In this document: positions 1 to 10,044 of the stretch, piece after piece
Numbering within the stretch: the stretch's first letter is position 1
Layout of the letters: each line of letters starts with the position of its first letter
Origin: Flavisolibacter longurius
Lineage (GTDB): Bacteria > Bacteroidota > Bacteroidia > Chitinophagales > Chitinophagaceae
Assembly: GCA_013327885.1 (NCBI GenBank)
Contig: JABUMY010000002.1
Span: 310,001-374,000 of the forward strand
Length of the DNA: 64,000 nucleotides
Direction of reading: 5' to 3'
Notes under the pieces: model-generated
Seen by the model: only the letters and a program-made list of their open reading frames with translations
Database searches by the model: none
Told to the model about the DNA's origin: nothing
Translations under genes and position numbers: made by a program

Positions 1-1
1 C

Positions 2-1648
2 CCATTCTTCTTTGACGCCAAAGTGGTTCAGGAAATGCCGCCGCTTTATATTGAGCTGAAGAAGATCTACCGGCAGAATGAGCAGCATTTTATCGACATC
101 CTGAACCGCATCCGCGACAATGCGCCCCAACGCGATGACCTGCAGGAACTGAACAACCGCTACAACCCGGCCTTTAGCGCACCGGAAGGAAAAAAATTCA
201 TCACCCTGACCACGCACAACCGCAAGGCTGATGTGATCAATGAGGCGGAACTAAAAAAACTACCCGGTAAGCTACACACCTTCACAGCCGAGATCAAAGG
301 CGAATTTTCGGACAAGGCTCTGCCCACCGATTTTAACCTGCAACTGAAAGTAGGGGCACAGGTCATGTTCATTAAAAACGATTCGGGCACCGAAAGACGG
401 TATTACAACGGCAAGCTGGCCCTTGTAAAAAAAATCTCCGGTGAAGAGATCACTGTAGCCATGGACGGTGCCGATGACCTGGTGCTGGAAAAAGAAGAAT
501 GGAAAAACATTCGGTACAACTATAACAAAGAGAAGAACGATATCGAAGAAGAAGAGTTGGGAAGCTTTCAGCAGTTCCCGGTGCGGCTGGCTTGGGCCAT
601 TACCATTCATAAAAGCCAGGGCCTTACGTTTGAACGGGCCGTGATCGATGCCGGGGCTTCTTTTGCCGCTGGCCAGGTGTACGTGGCCCTCAGCCGCTGT
701 ACCTCGCTGGAAGGTCTGGTGCTTCATTCAAAAATTCATCCCTATGCCATTTCCACCGACCGTCGGGTGATTGAATTTGCCCAACGCGAAGAGGATGATG
801 AGCACCTGCAGCAATTGCTCCGGGAAGAAAAAGAAAAATTCCAGGCAGAAATGCTGGTGAAAACCTTCAACTGGAGCAAAGTGCTTTCGGCCCTGCACGA
901 CTGGAGAGAAAGCATTGCCGGTAAAAAACTGCCCGACCCGGATGGCACCCTTGCACTTTGTACCGAATTGATGACAAAAGCCGCAGCGCAGGCCACCGTA
1001 GCAGACAAGTTCCAGGCGCAGTTGCAGCAGATCATTGCCGGCGGCGACAAAGACCTTTTGCAGCAACGGGTAAACAAAGCCATTCTGTATTTCGCCAAAG
1101 CGCTGGCCGACGAAATCATCCTACCCCTGCAGCAACATCTCTCCTCGCTTCGCTTTGCCAGCAAGATCACGAAGTACGTAAAAGATTTACGTGTGACCGA
1201 AGCCGTTATATTGCAGCAATTGGAGAAACTCAACAAGATCGTTTTTGCCGACCTTTCCTTTGTGCAGTATGAAGCACCTGCGGTACAAGCGCAAACGCCT
1301 GTTACGGCTCCCGCCAAAAAAGAAAAAGCAGTGAAAGGAGCCAGCAAGGGCGACACGCTGGCTCTTTTCCGCGAAGGCAAATCAATGGAAGAAATTGCAA
1401 GCCTTCGCAACCTGGCCATCAGCACCATCGAAAGCCATCTTTCTTCTTTTGTTTATACGGGAGAACTGGAACTGGACGAATTGGTGTTGCCGGTCCGGAG
1501 TAAGGCTATTCTGAAAGTGATAGAAGACGTTGGCATGACAGCCACCACCATCAAGCAACAACTCCCGGAAGAATATTCATACGGCGAGATCAGGGCCGTG
1601 ATGAATTTTTACCGCCTGCAGCAGGAACGCAAAGGGCAAACGGCATAG
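2..1648 (+). CDS. PIF1/RecD-like helicase with C-terminal helix-turn-helix (5' partial)
   Basis: The reading frame is open from base 2, so the gene starts left of the window and only its last ~548 codons are seen. The visible part carries the C-terminal motifs of PIF1-like superfamily 1B helicases: a FFFDAKV region, [27 protein letters not shown] and [10 protein letters not shown], all within the first ~240 residues. The N-terminal Walker motifs must lie outside. After a long alpha-helical linker, a short helix-turn-helix segment appears ([15 protein letters not shown] then AISTIESHL), similar to the domain appended to RecQ and PIF1 proteins in this phylum. The likely role is ATP-driven 5'-3' DNA unwinding in replication or recombination, with the HTH assisting DNA binding. 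Family call is firm; the exact substrate is unknown. Confidence 0.9.
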   Translation, partial: PFFFDAKVVQEMPPLYIELKKIYRQNEQHFIDILNRIRDNAPQRDDLQELNNRYNPAFSAPEGKKFITLTTHNRKADVINEAELKKLPGKLHTFTAEIKGEFSDKALPTDFNLQLKVGAQVMFIKNDSGTERRYYNGKLALVKKISGEEITVAMDGADDLVLEKEEWKNIRYNYNKEKNDIEEEELGSFQQFPVRLAWAITIHKSQGLTFERAVIDAGASFAAGQVYVALSRCTSLEGLVLHSKIHPYAISTDRRVIEFAQREEDDEHLQQLLREEKEKFQAEMLVKTFNWSKVLSALHDWRESIAGKKLPDPDGTLALCTELMTKAAAQATVADKFQAQLQQIIAGGDKDLLQQRVNKAILYFAKALADEIILPLQQHLSSLRFASKITKYVKDLRVTEAVILQQLEKLNKIVFADLSFVQYEAPAVQAQTPVTAPAKKEKAVKGASKGDTLALFREGKSMEEIASLRNLAISTIESHLSSFVYTGELELDELVLPVRSKAILKVIEDVGMTATTIKQQLPEEYSYGEIRAVMNFYRLQQERKGQTA

Positions 1649-1688
1649 CGGGTATGGCGTACCGTTTGTAATCATTGCTCCAATAAGC

Positions 1689-2966
1689 ATGGCTATGAAA
1701 CGAACGGTTTTTTTTCTCTTTCTCCTCTCCTTTTTTATTGGTTGCAAACCCGGTAAAGGTTTGTTTGGCACCAAGCGTCCACACGAAGAATATGCGCAAA
1801 AATTAAGAACCGCAGGCTTGGAACAAACAGCGTTAGGACGCCAGTGGTTTGCCGCGGCTGATAAGGCGCTTTCGTCGCCGCAAACGGTAATACTTCCCTA
1901 TAAAGAGATCGGTTATTTTGGGGCCGAAAAGCCAGGTGCCACTGGATTAAAGTTTACCGCAAAGCGGGGCGAAAAATTGCACTTCCTGGTACAGGCCAAT
2001 CCCGACACGGGCTTTGCCCTTTTCACCGAATTGTGGGAAGAAAGACAAAACGATGAACCCCGGTTTTTGCAGGCACCCGATTCTTCTAACCGGTTTACAC
2101 GGGAAGCCGAAAACGACGAAACCTATATTTTACGCTTGCAGCCCGAACTCCTGAAAAGCGGTGATTACACGGTTTCCATTTCGGTAGGACCATCCCTTGA
2201 TTTCCCGGTGCAGGGTGGCCGCGTTGGCAGTATTTGGGGTGATGACAGGGATGCCGGCACCAGGCGTCATGAAGGCATTGATATTTTTGCACCCAAACGA
2301 ACACCGGCGCTGGCCATTGCCGAAGGAACGGTAACATCGGTACGGGAAGGCGGCATTGGTGGCAAAGTAGTTTTTATGCGGCCGGAAGGAAAACCGTTCA
2401 CGCTTTATTATGCCCACCTTGACGAACAACTGGTGACCAATGGCCAACGGGTAAAATCCGGCGACACCGTTGGTTTGGTAGGAAATACCGGCAATGCCCG
2501 CACAACGCCACCCCATCTCCACTTTGGTATTTATGCCAGCGGCGGCGCCGTAAACCCGCTGCCCTTTGTCAATCCTACGGTAAGAAAGCCAACTGATTTT
2601 CGGTTAGATAAAAGCCTTCTTCTGGATACCCTTCGTACAACAGGCCAGCTACGAGTGGGAAATAGGAGTTACAGTGGCAATGCTGTTGTCTTTCCGCTGG
2701 CGGCATCTGCCCAAGGTTTACGGGTACAGTTGCCTGATGGGGAGGTTACCACGCTTCCGGCCACGGCGCTCCGCAATACATCCGCCACGCTTCGGCAGGC
2801 CAGCATAAAAAAAGATTCCTTTTTACAGGAATCTCCGCAAATCGGTTCGCCGCGAAAGTTGCTGGTGAAAACAAAAACGCCGGTAGCGGTTCTGGGCTAT
2901 TACCAGGAATATGCTTTTGTGGAAGTGCAGAACCAACGGGGCTGGATCCCTTCTTCCCTTCTTTAA
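1689..2966 (+). CDS. M23 family metallopeptidase lipoprotein with C-terminal SH3-like region
   Basis: A 425-residue envelope protein that probably hydrolyses peptidoglycan cross-links. A lipoprotein signal ends in FIGC (Cys19), so it should be anchored in a membrane facing the periplasm. The M23 (LytM) fold spans about residues 170-295. The zinc ligands are visible: His194 and Asp198 in HEGID, and His278 in the HLHFG motif with His276; His243 in YYAHLD is the other active-site histidine. The last ~100 residues look like an SH3-type cell-wall-binding region. The ATG at 1695 (third residue) is an equally good start. It converges with mnmG, and the two stop codons overlap within a TTAA. Confidence 0.88.
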   Translation: MAMKRTVFFLFLLSFFIGCKPGKGLFGTKRPHEEYAQKLRTAGLEQTALGRQWFAAADKALSSPQTVILPYKEIGYFGAEKPGATGLKFTAKRGEKLHFLVQANPDTGFALFTELWEERQNDEPRFLQAPDSSNRFTREAENDETYILRLQPELLKSGDYTVSISVGPSLDFPVQGGRVGSIWGDDRDAGTRRHEGIDIFAPKRTPALAIAEGTVTSVREGGIGGKVVFMRPEGKPFTLYYAHLDEQLVTNGQRVKSGDTVGLVGNTGNARTTPPHLHFGIYASGGAVNPLPFVNPTVRKPTDFRLDKSLLLDTLRTTGQLRVGNRSYSGNAVVFPLAASAQGLRVQLPDGEVTTLPATALRNTSATLRQASIKKDSFLQESPQIGSPRKLLVKTKTPVAVLGYYQEYAFVEVQNQRGWIPSSLL

Positions 2967-4825
2967 CGCCCCATGTACACCATCAGTATCTGCACATCGG
3001 CCGGATTGATACCGGAGATACGGCTGGCTTGCCCCAGGGTTTTAGGACGTACGCGGTTGAGCTTTTCCCTTGCTTCCGCTCCCAGGGCAATGATCCGCTG
3101 GTAGTCGAATTTTTCGGGTATTTCAAGGTCTTCCAGTTGGCGCATCCTGTCCACCAGTTCTTTTTCCTTATTGATGTAAACCTGGTACTTGGTCTGGATC
3201 TCAGCCTGCTCAATGGCGTCAGGAATAAAAGACGCCAAGGCCTCGTTTACTTTCGGTAAATGATGCATCAGATCATTCAATCCTAAGTTGGGCCGCAACA
3301 CAATCTTTTCCAAGCGTTGTTTTTCCGATATAGGCGCACTGCTGATGGTTTCAAAATAAGGATTAACCTCCGCAGGTTCCAGTGCCGTGGTTTTCAAAAC
3401 AGTTTTGATCTCCTCTACTTCTTTGCGCTTTTGCAGCACCCTGTCCATCCGCTCCTGCGAGGCAAGCCCCATTCGGTAGCTCATTTCGGTCAGGCGCAGG
3501 TCGGCATTGTCCTGGCGTAGCAGGGTGCGAAACTCAGCCCGGGAAGTAAACATCCGGTAGGGTTCCTGGGTTCCTTTGCTGATGAGGTCATCGACCAACA
3601 CACCTATATAAGCGTCGCTTCTTTTGAGAATGAACGGCTTTTCGCCCCTGCTTTTCAGGTGCGCATTAATCCCGGCCATCAAACCCTGGCAGGCAGCTTC
3701 CTCGTAACCAGTGGTGCCGTTGATCTGTCCGGCGAAAAACAGGTTCTCCACCACTTTTGTTTCGAGATTATAAGCCAGTTGGGTTGGTGGGAAATAGTCG
3801 TATTCGATGGCATATCCCGGACGAAAAAACTTGACACCCTCGAAACCAGGCACTTTGCGCAAGGCTTCATACTGTACATCTTCCGGGAGGGAGGTAGAAA
3901 ACCCGTTTACATAGACTTCTACCGTATTCCATCCTTCGGGTTCGACAAACAACTGGTGGCGTTCCCGCTCGGCAAAACGGTTGATCTTGTCTTCAATGCT
4001 GGGACAATACCGCGGCCCAACGCCTTCTATTCTGCCGGTGTACATCGGGCTTCGGTCAAATCCCGTCTTTAGAATATCGTGTACTTCAGAAGAGGTATAC
4101 GTGATCCAGCAACTACGCTGGGTTTTAGGTTTTTCGGTATCGAGGTAAGAAAAGCCCGAGATCTCCTCATCCCCTTTTTGCTCTTCCATCTTGCTATAAT
4201 CCAGTGAGCGGCCATCTACCCGTGGCGGTGTACCTGTTTTCAGGCGATCGCTTTCCAAACCCCGGCTAACCAGTTGTTCGGTAAGACCTTCCGCCGCCCT
4301 TTCGGCCACACGGCCACCGCCCAATCGTTTCTCCCCAATGTGAATCACGCCGTTGAGAAAGGTTCCATTGGTCAGCACAACGGCCTTCGCCCTGATCTCG
4401 TGTCCCAAGCCTGTAATCACGCCTACCGCTTTGCCATTTTCTACCATCAACCCTTTTACCATGTCCTGGTAAAACGACACGTTAGGGGTTGCCTCCAGCA
4501 TTTCACGCCACTTAAGTGCGAAAAGCATACGGTCGTTTTGCGTACGTGGACTCCACATGGCCGGGCCTTTCGACCGGTTGAGCATCCGGAATTGGATCAT
4601 GGACGCATCCGAAACAATGCCTGAATACCCTCCCAACGCATCCACTTCCCGCACAATCTGGCCTTTGGCTATACCGCCCATGGCCGGGTTGCAGCTCATT
4701 TGGGCAATGGTCTGCATGTTCATGGTGATCAGCAAAACCGAAGAGCCCATATTGGCCGCTGCTGCCGCCGCTTCGCAACCAGCATGCCCCGCCCCTACCA
4801 CAATAACATCATAATCCTGAAACAT
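2963..4825 (-). CDS. mnmG: tRNA uridine-5-carboxymethylaminomethyl(34) synthesis enzyme MnmG
   Basis: MnmG (GidA) works with MnmE to install cmnm5 or nm5 groups on wobble U34 of several tRNAs, using FAD and a folate one-carbon unit. The N-terminus shows the FAD-binding GAGHAGCEAA motif, followed by the family motifs MSCNPAMGGIAKG and GTFLNGVIHIG, and length is normal (620 residues from this start). I chose the ATG at 4825 because an upstream in-frame ATG at 4834 lies inside a TAnnTTTG promoter element. The transcript would then be nearly leaderless. In many bacteria this gene lies near the origin, which fits the candidate origin about 12 kb away. Confidence 0.97.
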   Translation of the reverse strand: MFQDYDVIVVGAGHAGCEAAAAAANMGSSVLLITMNMQTIAQMSCNPAMGGIAKGQIVREVDALGGYSGIVSDASMIQFRMLNRSKGPAMWSPRTQNDRMLFALKWREMLEATPNVSFYQDMVKGLMVENGKAVGVITGLGHEIRAKAVVLTNGTFLNGVIHIGEKRLGGGRVAERAAEGLTEQLVSRGLESDRLKTGTPPRVDGRSLDYSKMEEQKGDEEISGFSYLDTEKPKTQRSCWITYTSSEVHDILKTGFDRSPMYTGRIEGVGPRYCPSIEDKINRFAERERHQLFVEPEGWNTVEVYVNGFSTSLPEDVQYEALRKVPGFEGVKFFRPGYAIEYDYFPPTQLAYNLETKVVENLFFAGQINGTTGYEEAACQGLMAGINAHLKSRGEKPFILKRSDAYIGVLVDDLISKGTQEPYRMFTSRAEFRTLLRQDNADLRLTEMSYRMGLASQERMDRVLQKRKEVEEIKTVLKTTALEPAEVNPYFETISSAPISEKQRLEKIVLRPNLGLNDLMHHLPKVNEALASFIPDAIEQAEIQTKYQVYINKEKELVDRMRQLEDLEIPEKFDYQRIIALGAEAREKLNRVRPKTLGQASRISGINPADVQILMVYMGR

Positions 4826-4831
4826 AGCCTG

Positions 4832-4839
4832 CAAAATTA
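4832..4839 (-). promoter_or_regulatory. -7 element TAATTTTG of mnmG
   Basis: Matches the Bacteroidota TAnnTTTG element on the minus strand. The preferred ATG at 4825 begins only 6 nt downstream, implying a leaderless or very short-leader mRNA. No clear -33 TTG was checked off. Confidence 0.5.
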
Positions 4840-4873
4840 GATTGTAAGAACCGTGTTAAGTTGAGAAAGCCCG

Positions 4874-5488
4874 CTAACTCATACGTTTTATGAAATCTTT
4901 CTCGTACAGAAGGGATTTTAAAGAGGTGCCCGTATTCAAGCGATCGAAGTCATCGGAAGAAAAATCTTTAACGGCGTCTAGGTAATCTTTATTTGAGATA
5001 ATAAAATCCTGAAGAACCATATTACTAGCAATTTCGCTCACTTCGATTCTGGTGATTTTGTCAAGCATTGCTTTACATACCTCATAGTTAGTGTTTTCGA
5101 AAAGCACTTCAAAGTATTTTTTGGCTGCTAAAACATCAATGCGATTGCCTCTATTCTTATTAAGCTGGTTTTTTTCAACTCTTATATTGATGAAATTCCA
5201 GCATAAACGAAGATCCTCTTCATCTGAAAAGTCAAAGTAGGCTACAGGAACAATATGGTCAAACTGCCAGTGGGAAGAAAAATTCTCCCATGACAGTTCA
5301 TTATCAAACTGAATTTCTATCCATTCACGAAATTTCGAATTATCCAAGCCGAAATAAGGAGCATAAAAGGTAGATCTATTCTTCTCTAGTACATATCTGC
5401 GAAGTGCGATCTGCCACTTTCTTTTTTCTCTGAATTGTATCAGTGAGTCATTCACGTCTGTCTGTGGTGTCCATCTTTTTCGAGCCAT
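4874..5488 (-). CDS. HNH-like endonuclease domain protein
   Basis: A 204-residue protein with an HNH-like core: WQFDHIVPVAYFD, then LCWNFINIRVEKNQLNKN, resembling the His-Asp-His plus Asn/Lys layout of phage-type HNH nucleases. The remaining sequence is not recognised. The frame is open upstream to 5581, but the ATG at 5488 (MARKRW) is preferred because the upstream segment is a copy of a repeat found at the end of ybeY. The gene is AT-richer than most neighbours and sits between mnmG and ybeY. This suggests acquisition, or a solitary restriction-type or homing-type nuclease. No methyltransferase partner is nearby. Function beyond probable nucleic-acid cleavage is unknown. Confidence 0.6.
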   Translation of the reverse strand: MARKRWTPQTDVNDSLIQFREKRKWQIALRRYVLEKNRSTFYAPYFGLDNSKFREWIEIQFDNELSWENFSSHWQFDHIVPVAYFDFSDEEDLRLCWNFINIRVEKNQLNKNRGNRIDVLAAKKYFEVLFENTNYEVCKAMLDKITRIEVSEIASNMVLQDFIISNKDYLDAVKDFSSDDFDRLNTGTSLKSLLYEKDFIKRMS

Positions 5489-5506
5489 GATGCTAAAATA
5501 AAACAA

Positions 5507-5537
5507 TGTTTCAGTCCGAAACCGTGCTCCGTGGAAC
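5507..5537. repeat. Copy 1 of a 31-bp direct repeat (parS-like half-sites)
   Basis: Differs from the copy at 5581-5611 at 3 of 31 positions. It contains GTTTC(5 nt)GAAAC and the segment GTGCTCCGTGGAAC, which resembles a decayed half of the parS consensus TGTTCCACGTGGAACA. It lies 19 bp upstream of the HNH-like gene start. Confidence 0.75.
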
Positions 5538-5580
5538 CTTGAGGTGACAATTAAATGAAGAATGCGAAAGCTATTCGCCA

Positions 5581-5611
5581 TGTTTCACTACGAAACTGTG
5601 CTCCGTGGAAC
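5581..5611. repeat. Copy 2 of a 31-bp direct repeat, overlapping the ybeY 3' end
   Basis: Same repeat as 5507-5537, starts 74 bp apart. On the minus strand it encodes the last residues of YbeY (VPRSTVS) and its stop codon, so copy 1 may be a duplicate of the ybeY terminus. Confidence 0.75.
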
Positions 5612-6043
5612 GAAATACAGCTCTAACCACTCATTTTCCTTACGCCGCATAATTTTTTGATCGTTCTTTTTTTTGTCTTTATAGCCTGCTAAATGCAACG
5701 CACCATGGAAAACAACTCTATGAAGTTCTTTACTGAAGCTGACGTTGAAAATGGAAGCGTTCTCTTTTATCCTTTCCACGCTTATGTAGATATCAGAAAG
5801 CAACGGCTGATCTTTAACCGAAAGTTCGAATGTGACAATATCTGTCAATGTATCATGCCGGAGGTATTGCTGGTTTATGCTAAGAAGATAGTCATCATCA
5901 CAGAAAATATAGTTAATTGCCTCAATCTCTTTGTCTTCTTTCAATAACTGACTAAAAAGAAACGTCTTTAGATAGTTGCGATTCGGAAAATGAAAAGAAG
6001 GAACGAGATAATGAAAATGGATGGCTTCCAAAGCTTGTTTCAT
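5588..6043 (-). CDS. ybeY: rRNA maturation RNase YbeY
   Basis: YbeY is a zinc-dependent endoribonuclease used in 16S rRNA 3' end maturation and ribosome quality control. The C-terminal motif reads HGALHLAGYKDKK: the first two zinc-ligand histidines of the HGxLHLxGYDH motif are present, but the third position is Asp rather than His. Length (151 residues from the ATG at 6043) fits the family. A TTG at 6070 gives a 9-residue extension but is less likely. The start codon lies inside a perfect 16-bp palindrome (6035-6050). Neighbours are the HNH-like gene downstream and the divergent feoA upstream. Confidence 0.9.
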   Translation of the reverse strand: MKQALEAIHFHYLVPSFHFPNRNYLKTFLFSQLLKEDKEIEAINYIFCDDDYLLSINQQYLRHDTLTDIVTFELSVKDQPLLSDIYISVERIKENASIFNVSFSKELHRVVFHGALHLAGYKDKKKNDQKIMRRKENEWLELYFVPRSTVS

Positions 6044-6050
6044 GAAACAA
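6035..6050. repeat. Perfect 16-bp palindrome over the ybeY start codon
   Basis: The sequence is TTGTTTCATGAAACAA, its own reverse complement. It shares TGTTTCA/TGAAACA arms with the parS consensus TGTTTCACGTGAAACA but lacks the central CG. It could be an operator, a degenerate parS, or a coincidence created around the ATG. Confidence 0.6.
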
Positions 6051-6079
6051 AATTCGCGAACCCTTCGCAATGATTGAAT

Positions 6080-6087
6080 TAGCTTTG
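6080..6087 (+). promoter_or_regulatory. -7 element TAGCTTTG of feoA-nadD
   Basis: Exact TAnnTTTG match 7 nt before the feoA ATG at 6095. No TTG was found at the usual -33 distance. Confidence 0.45.
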
Positions 6088-6094
6088 AAACATT

Positions 6095-6325
6095 ATGAAG
6101 CTATCGGAACTAAAAGCAGGCGAAAGTGGACGAATTAAGGGCTTTCAAACTTCAGAACTCGAACTAAAGCTGATGGAGATGGGTTGCATTCCCGGCGAAG
6201 TCGTTATTGTTGAAAAGATTGCACCCCTCGGAGATCCTATTTCAATCCGTGTATCCGGCTATTCGCTGAGCTTGCGTATGAATGAAGCCAACCAGATTTT
6301 ATTAGAAGACGAGGCGTCACTATGA
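6095..6325 (+). CDS. feoA: FeoA family ferrous iron transport accessory protein
   Basis: A 76-residue SH3-like FeoA protein. The family pattern is clear: MKLSELKAGESGRIKGF, then LELKLMEMGCIPGE and the hydrophobic PISIRVSGYSLSLR strand pair. FeoA is a small cytosolic partner thought to assist the FeoB ferrous iron permease. It overlaps nadD by 4 bp (ATGA), so the two are cotranscribed and probably translationally coupled. The only feoB in the window lies 42 kb to the right, so this pair is split. Confidence 0.9.
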   Translation: MKLSELKAGESGRIKGFQTSELELKLMEMGCIPGEVVIVEKIAPLGDPISIRVSGYSLSLRMNEANQILLEDEASL

Positions 6326-6906
6326 AGATTGGTTTGTTTTTCGGCTCGTTTAATCCCATCCATATTGGCCACCTCATCATTGCCAATCACATCCTGAATG
6401 AAACCGACCTACAGAAAGTGTGGTTTGTCGTTTCCCCACAAAACCCATTTAAGCCTTCTTCTACCCTTCTCAATGAATATGACCGTTTGCACCTGGTGCA
6501 AAAGGCCATTGAAGACAACGACGGGATGAAAGCAAGTGACATTGAGTTCTCCCTGCCAAAACCATCCTACACAGCCCATACACTTGCCTACCTGACGGAT
6601 AAATATCCTGCTCACCAGTTTACCATTATTATGGGAAGCGACAGCTTTCAGAATTTACCCAAATGGAAAAACGCAGAGGTTATCATCGCTAACTACTCGC
6701 TACTTGTGTATAGTCGTCCTTCCTTCCCGGTTGATAATTCAATTGGGCCATCCGTAACCGTGCTGGATGCTCCCCTACTCGAAATTTCAGCTACTTATAT
6801 CCGCACCTGTATTCAGAACGGGAAATCGATCCGGTACTTAGTGCCGTCCTCGGTGGAAGATGAAATAGAAAAGTCGGGTTTTTATAAACGCGGCTATAAA
6901 AAATAA
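6322..6906 (+). CDS. nadD: Nicotinate-nucleotide adenylyltransferase
   Basis: NadD transfers AMP from ATP to nicotinate mononucleotide, giving deamido-NAD in the NAD pathway. The 194-residue protein opens with the nucleotidyltransferase signature GSFNPIHIGH (HxGH at residues 14-17). It ends with the second signature region, ISATYIRT. Size and motifs are standard. It overlaps feoA at its start and converges with the chromate transporter gene, with 13 bp of overlap at the 3' ends. nadA, an earlier step of the same pathway, lies 9 kb to the right but is not in the same operon. Confidence 0.95.
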   Translation: MKIGLFFGSFNPIHIGHLIIANHILNETDLQKVWFVVSPQNPFKPSSTLLNEYDRLHLVQKAIEDNDGMKASDIEFSLPKPSYTAHTLAYLTDKYPAHQFTIIMGSDSFQNLPKWKNAEVIIANYSLLVYSRPSFPVDNSIGPSVTVLDAPLLEISATYIRTCIQNGKSIRYLVPSSVEDEIEKSGFYKRGYKK

Positions 6907-8144
6907 CCCAACAAAATACAGGCGATAACAATAAACGGGGAGTGAATGCGGGTGAACTGCAGGAGTAAGAACGTAGCCACAATAATAATGACATTGACAA
7001 AACTGGTTACGTTGGCGTGCATCAGCGAAATGTCCTTCATGATATAAAGCGTGGAAGCGATCATGATTCCCACTACCGCTGCATTAATTCCTTCCAGGGA
7101 ACGGTAAACAACCGCATACTTTTTTAAGTAATTCCACACCGGAAAAAAGAATAGCACCAGCAGGGCACTGGGCAGGAAAATGCCGATGGTTCCAATGGCG
7201 CAACCCAATACTTGCATCCAGGCTCCCATGTCACGCAATGCCATCCCACCGGCAAAAGAAGCAATGGAAAAAACAGGCCCCGGCATGGCCCGCACAATCC
7301 CCATTCCGGTTACCATATTTTCCTTTTCGATGTAGATCTGGTTGCGTGAGATAGAGGACTCTTTCTGCAACTGTACTTCCGGCCGTACAGAATACTGCTC
7401 ATACATCATCGGCATCAGCACATGTCCACCCCCAAATACCAGGCTTCCCATGCGGTAGGTGTTTTCAAAAAGATTGAGCGGTTTTCTTGTCTGCCAATCT
7501 TCCTTCCGTGCTGTTTCGCTTAAGGTACCGGCGATCAGGAAGATGAGTGCAAACAACCAGATGTTCCCCCACTTTACCTTTTTCTTCGTCACCTCAATCT
7601 CCGGTATCCTTGTTTTGCTAACATTGGTGGCCGCTCCACCGAGAAGGATCAGCGCCGGAAATACCCAAGGCGAATGAAAGAACACATACGTGATACCGAC
7701 ACAGGCCAGCATGATGATCCATGTGATCAGGTTGCGTACCGAAACCCCAAAGGCCATGACCGACGCATAAACCAAAAACCCCACCGCCATAGGGGGTACA
7801 TATTTAAAAATATCTTTATGTAAACTGTTTTGGTCAAAACTGTGCAGCAAAAAAGAAAATGCTCCCATCAGCACACAGGCTGGCGCAATCCAGATCAATA
7901 GGGTCAAAATAGCCAATGGCAATCCGCCACGTTTATAGCCAATCAGGGTTACCGTTTGGGTGGACGAGGCACCGGGCAGCAAATTGCAGAATGCATTGTA
8001 TTCAAGCAGTTCTTCTTTGGTGATGTAGGGCGTCTTGTGGACAAAAAGCTTCATCATCATGGCAATGTGTGCCTGCGGACCGCCCACCGCTGTAATGCTG
8101 AACAGGAAAACATTTTTAAGGAAAGGAATGTGACGCAGCATCAT
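6894..8144 (-). CDS. chrA: Chromate transporter (CHR family, two-domain)
   Basis: A 416-residue inner-membrane protein with two CHR domains. Domain 1 (about residues 8-170) shows FSITAVGGPQAHIAMM and NLLPGASSTQTVTLIGYKRG; domain 2 (about 225-405) shows GSLVFGGGHVLMPMM and GIVRAMPGPVFSIASFAGG. These match the ChrA family of chromate/sulfate-like anion exporters. Long-chain members usually export chromate, but many copies have no proven substrate. Multiple hydrophobic helices are evident. The adjacent ABC-F gene upstream has its own terminator, so this gene probably has its own promoter (TAAATTTA near 8160 is a 7/8 match to the -7 element). Confidence 0.88.
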   Translation of the reverse strand: MMLRHIPFLKNVFLFSITAVGGPQAHIAMMMKLFVHKTPYITKEELLEYNAFCNLLPGASSTQTVTLIGYKRGGLPLAILTLLIWIAPACVLMGAFSFLLHSFDQNSLHKDIFKYVPPMAVGFLVYASVMAFGVSVRNLITWIIMLACVGITYVFFHSPWVFPALILLGGAATNVSKTRIPEIEVTKKKVKWGNIWLFALIFLIAGTLSETARKEDWQTRKPLNLFENTYRMGSLVFGGGHVLMPMMYEQYSVRPEVQLQKESSISRNQIYIEKENMVTGMGIVRAMPGPVFSIASFAGGMALRDMGAWMQVLGCAIGTIGIFLPSALLVLFFFPVWNYLKKYAVVYRSLEGINAAVVGIMIASTLYIMKDISLMHANVTSFVNVIIIVATFLLLQFTRIHSPFIVIACILLGYFL

Positions 8145-8208
8145 AGCGGGCTAAATTTAGAAAAGATTTTTTGTCGCCTTGCTGATTTCTTTCCGAAGCC
8201 TGCACACA

Positions 8209-8238
8209 AAAAAGCCGCCCTTTAAAAAAGGCGGCTTC
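8209..8238 (-). terminator. Intrinsic terminator of the ABC-F gene
   Basis: Arms aagccgcc (8212-8219) and ggcggctt (8230-8237). Read on the minus strand, the hairpin is followed by a run of T. It lies 17 bp past the ABC-F stop codon. Confidence 0.85.
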
Positions 8239-8254
8239 TATAAAACGGTTATGC

Positions 8255-9919
<1,665 letters not shown>

Positions 9920-9989
9920 CTACTAGCGCTTAGCCCGGCAAAATTGCGACGGCGAAAGACTAATAACTTATCGCTATTTTTTTGAGTGG

Positions 9990-9997
9990 CAAAGGTA
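9990..9997 (-). promoter_or_regulatory. -7 element TACCTTTG upstream of the ABC-F gene
   Basis: Exact TAnnTTTG match on the minus strand, 94 bp before the start codon. No TTG at the standard -33 distance was found. Confidence 0.4.
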
Positions 9998-10044
9998 GGT
10001 TTTTCAACAGGGATGCAGAAGGACAATTGGTTAAGAAATCCTCA

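Noticed and set aside
5489-5581. N-terminal extension of the HNH-like protein
   Set aside because: Overlaps a direct repeat copied from the ybeY terminus; ATG 5488 is the better start.
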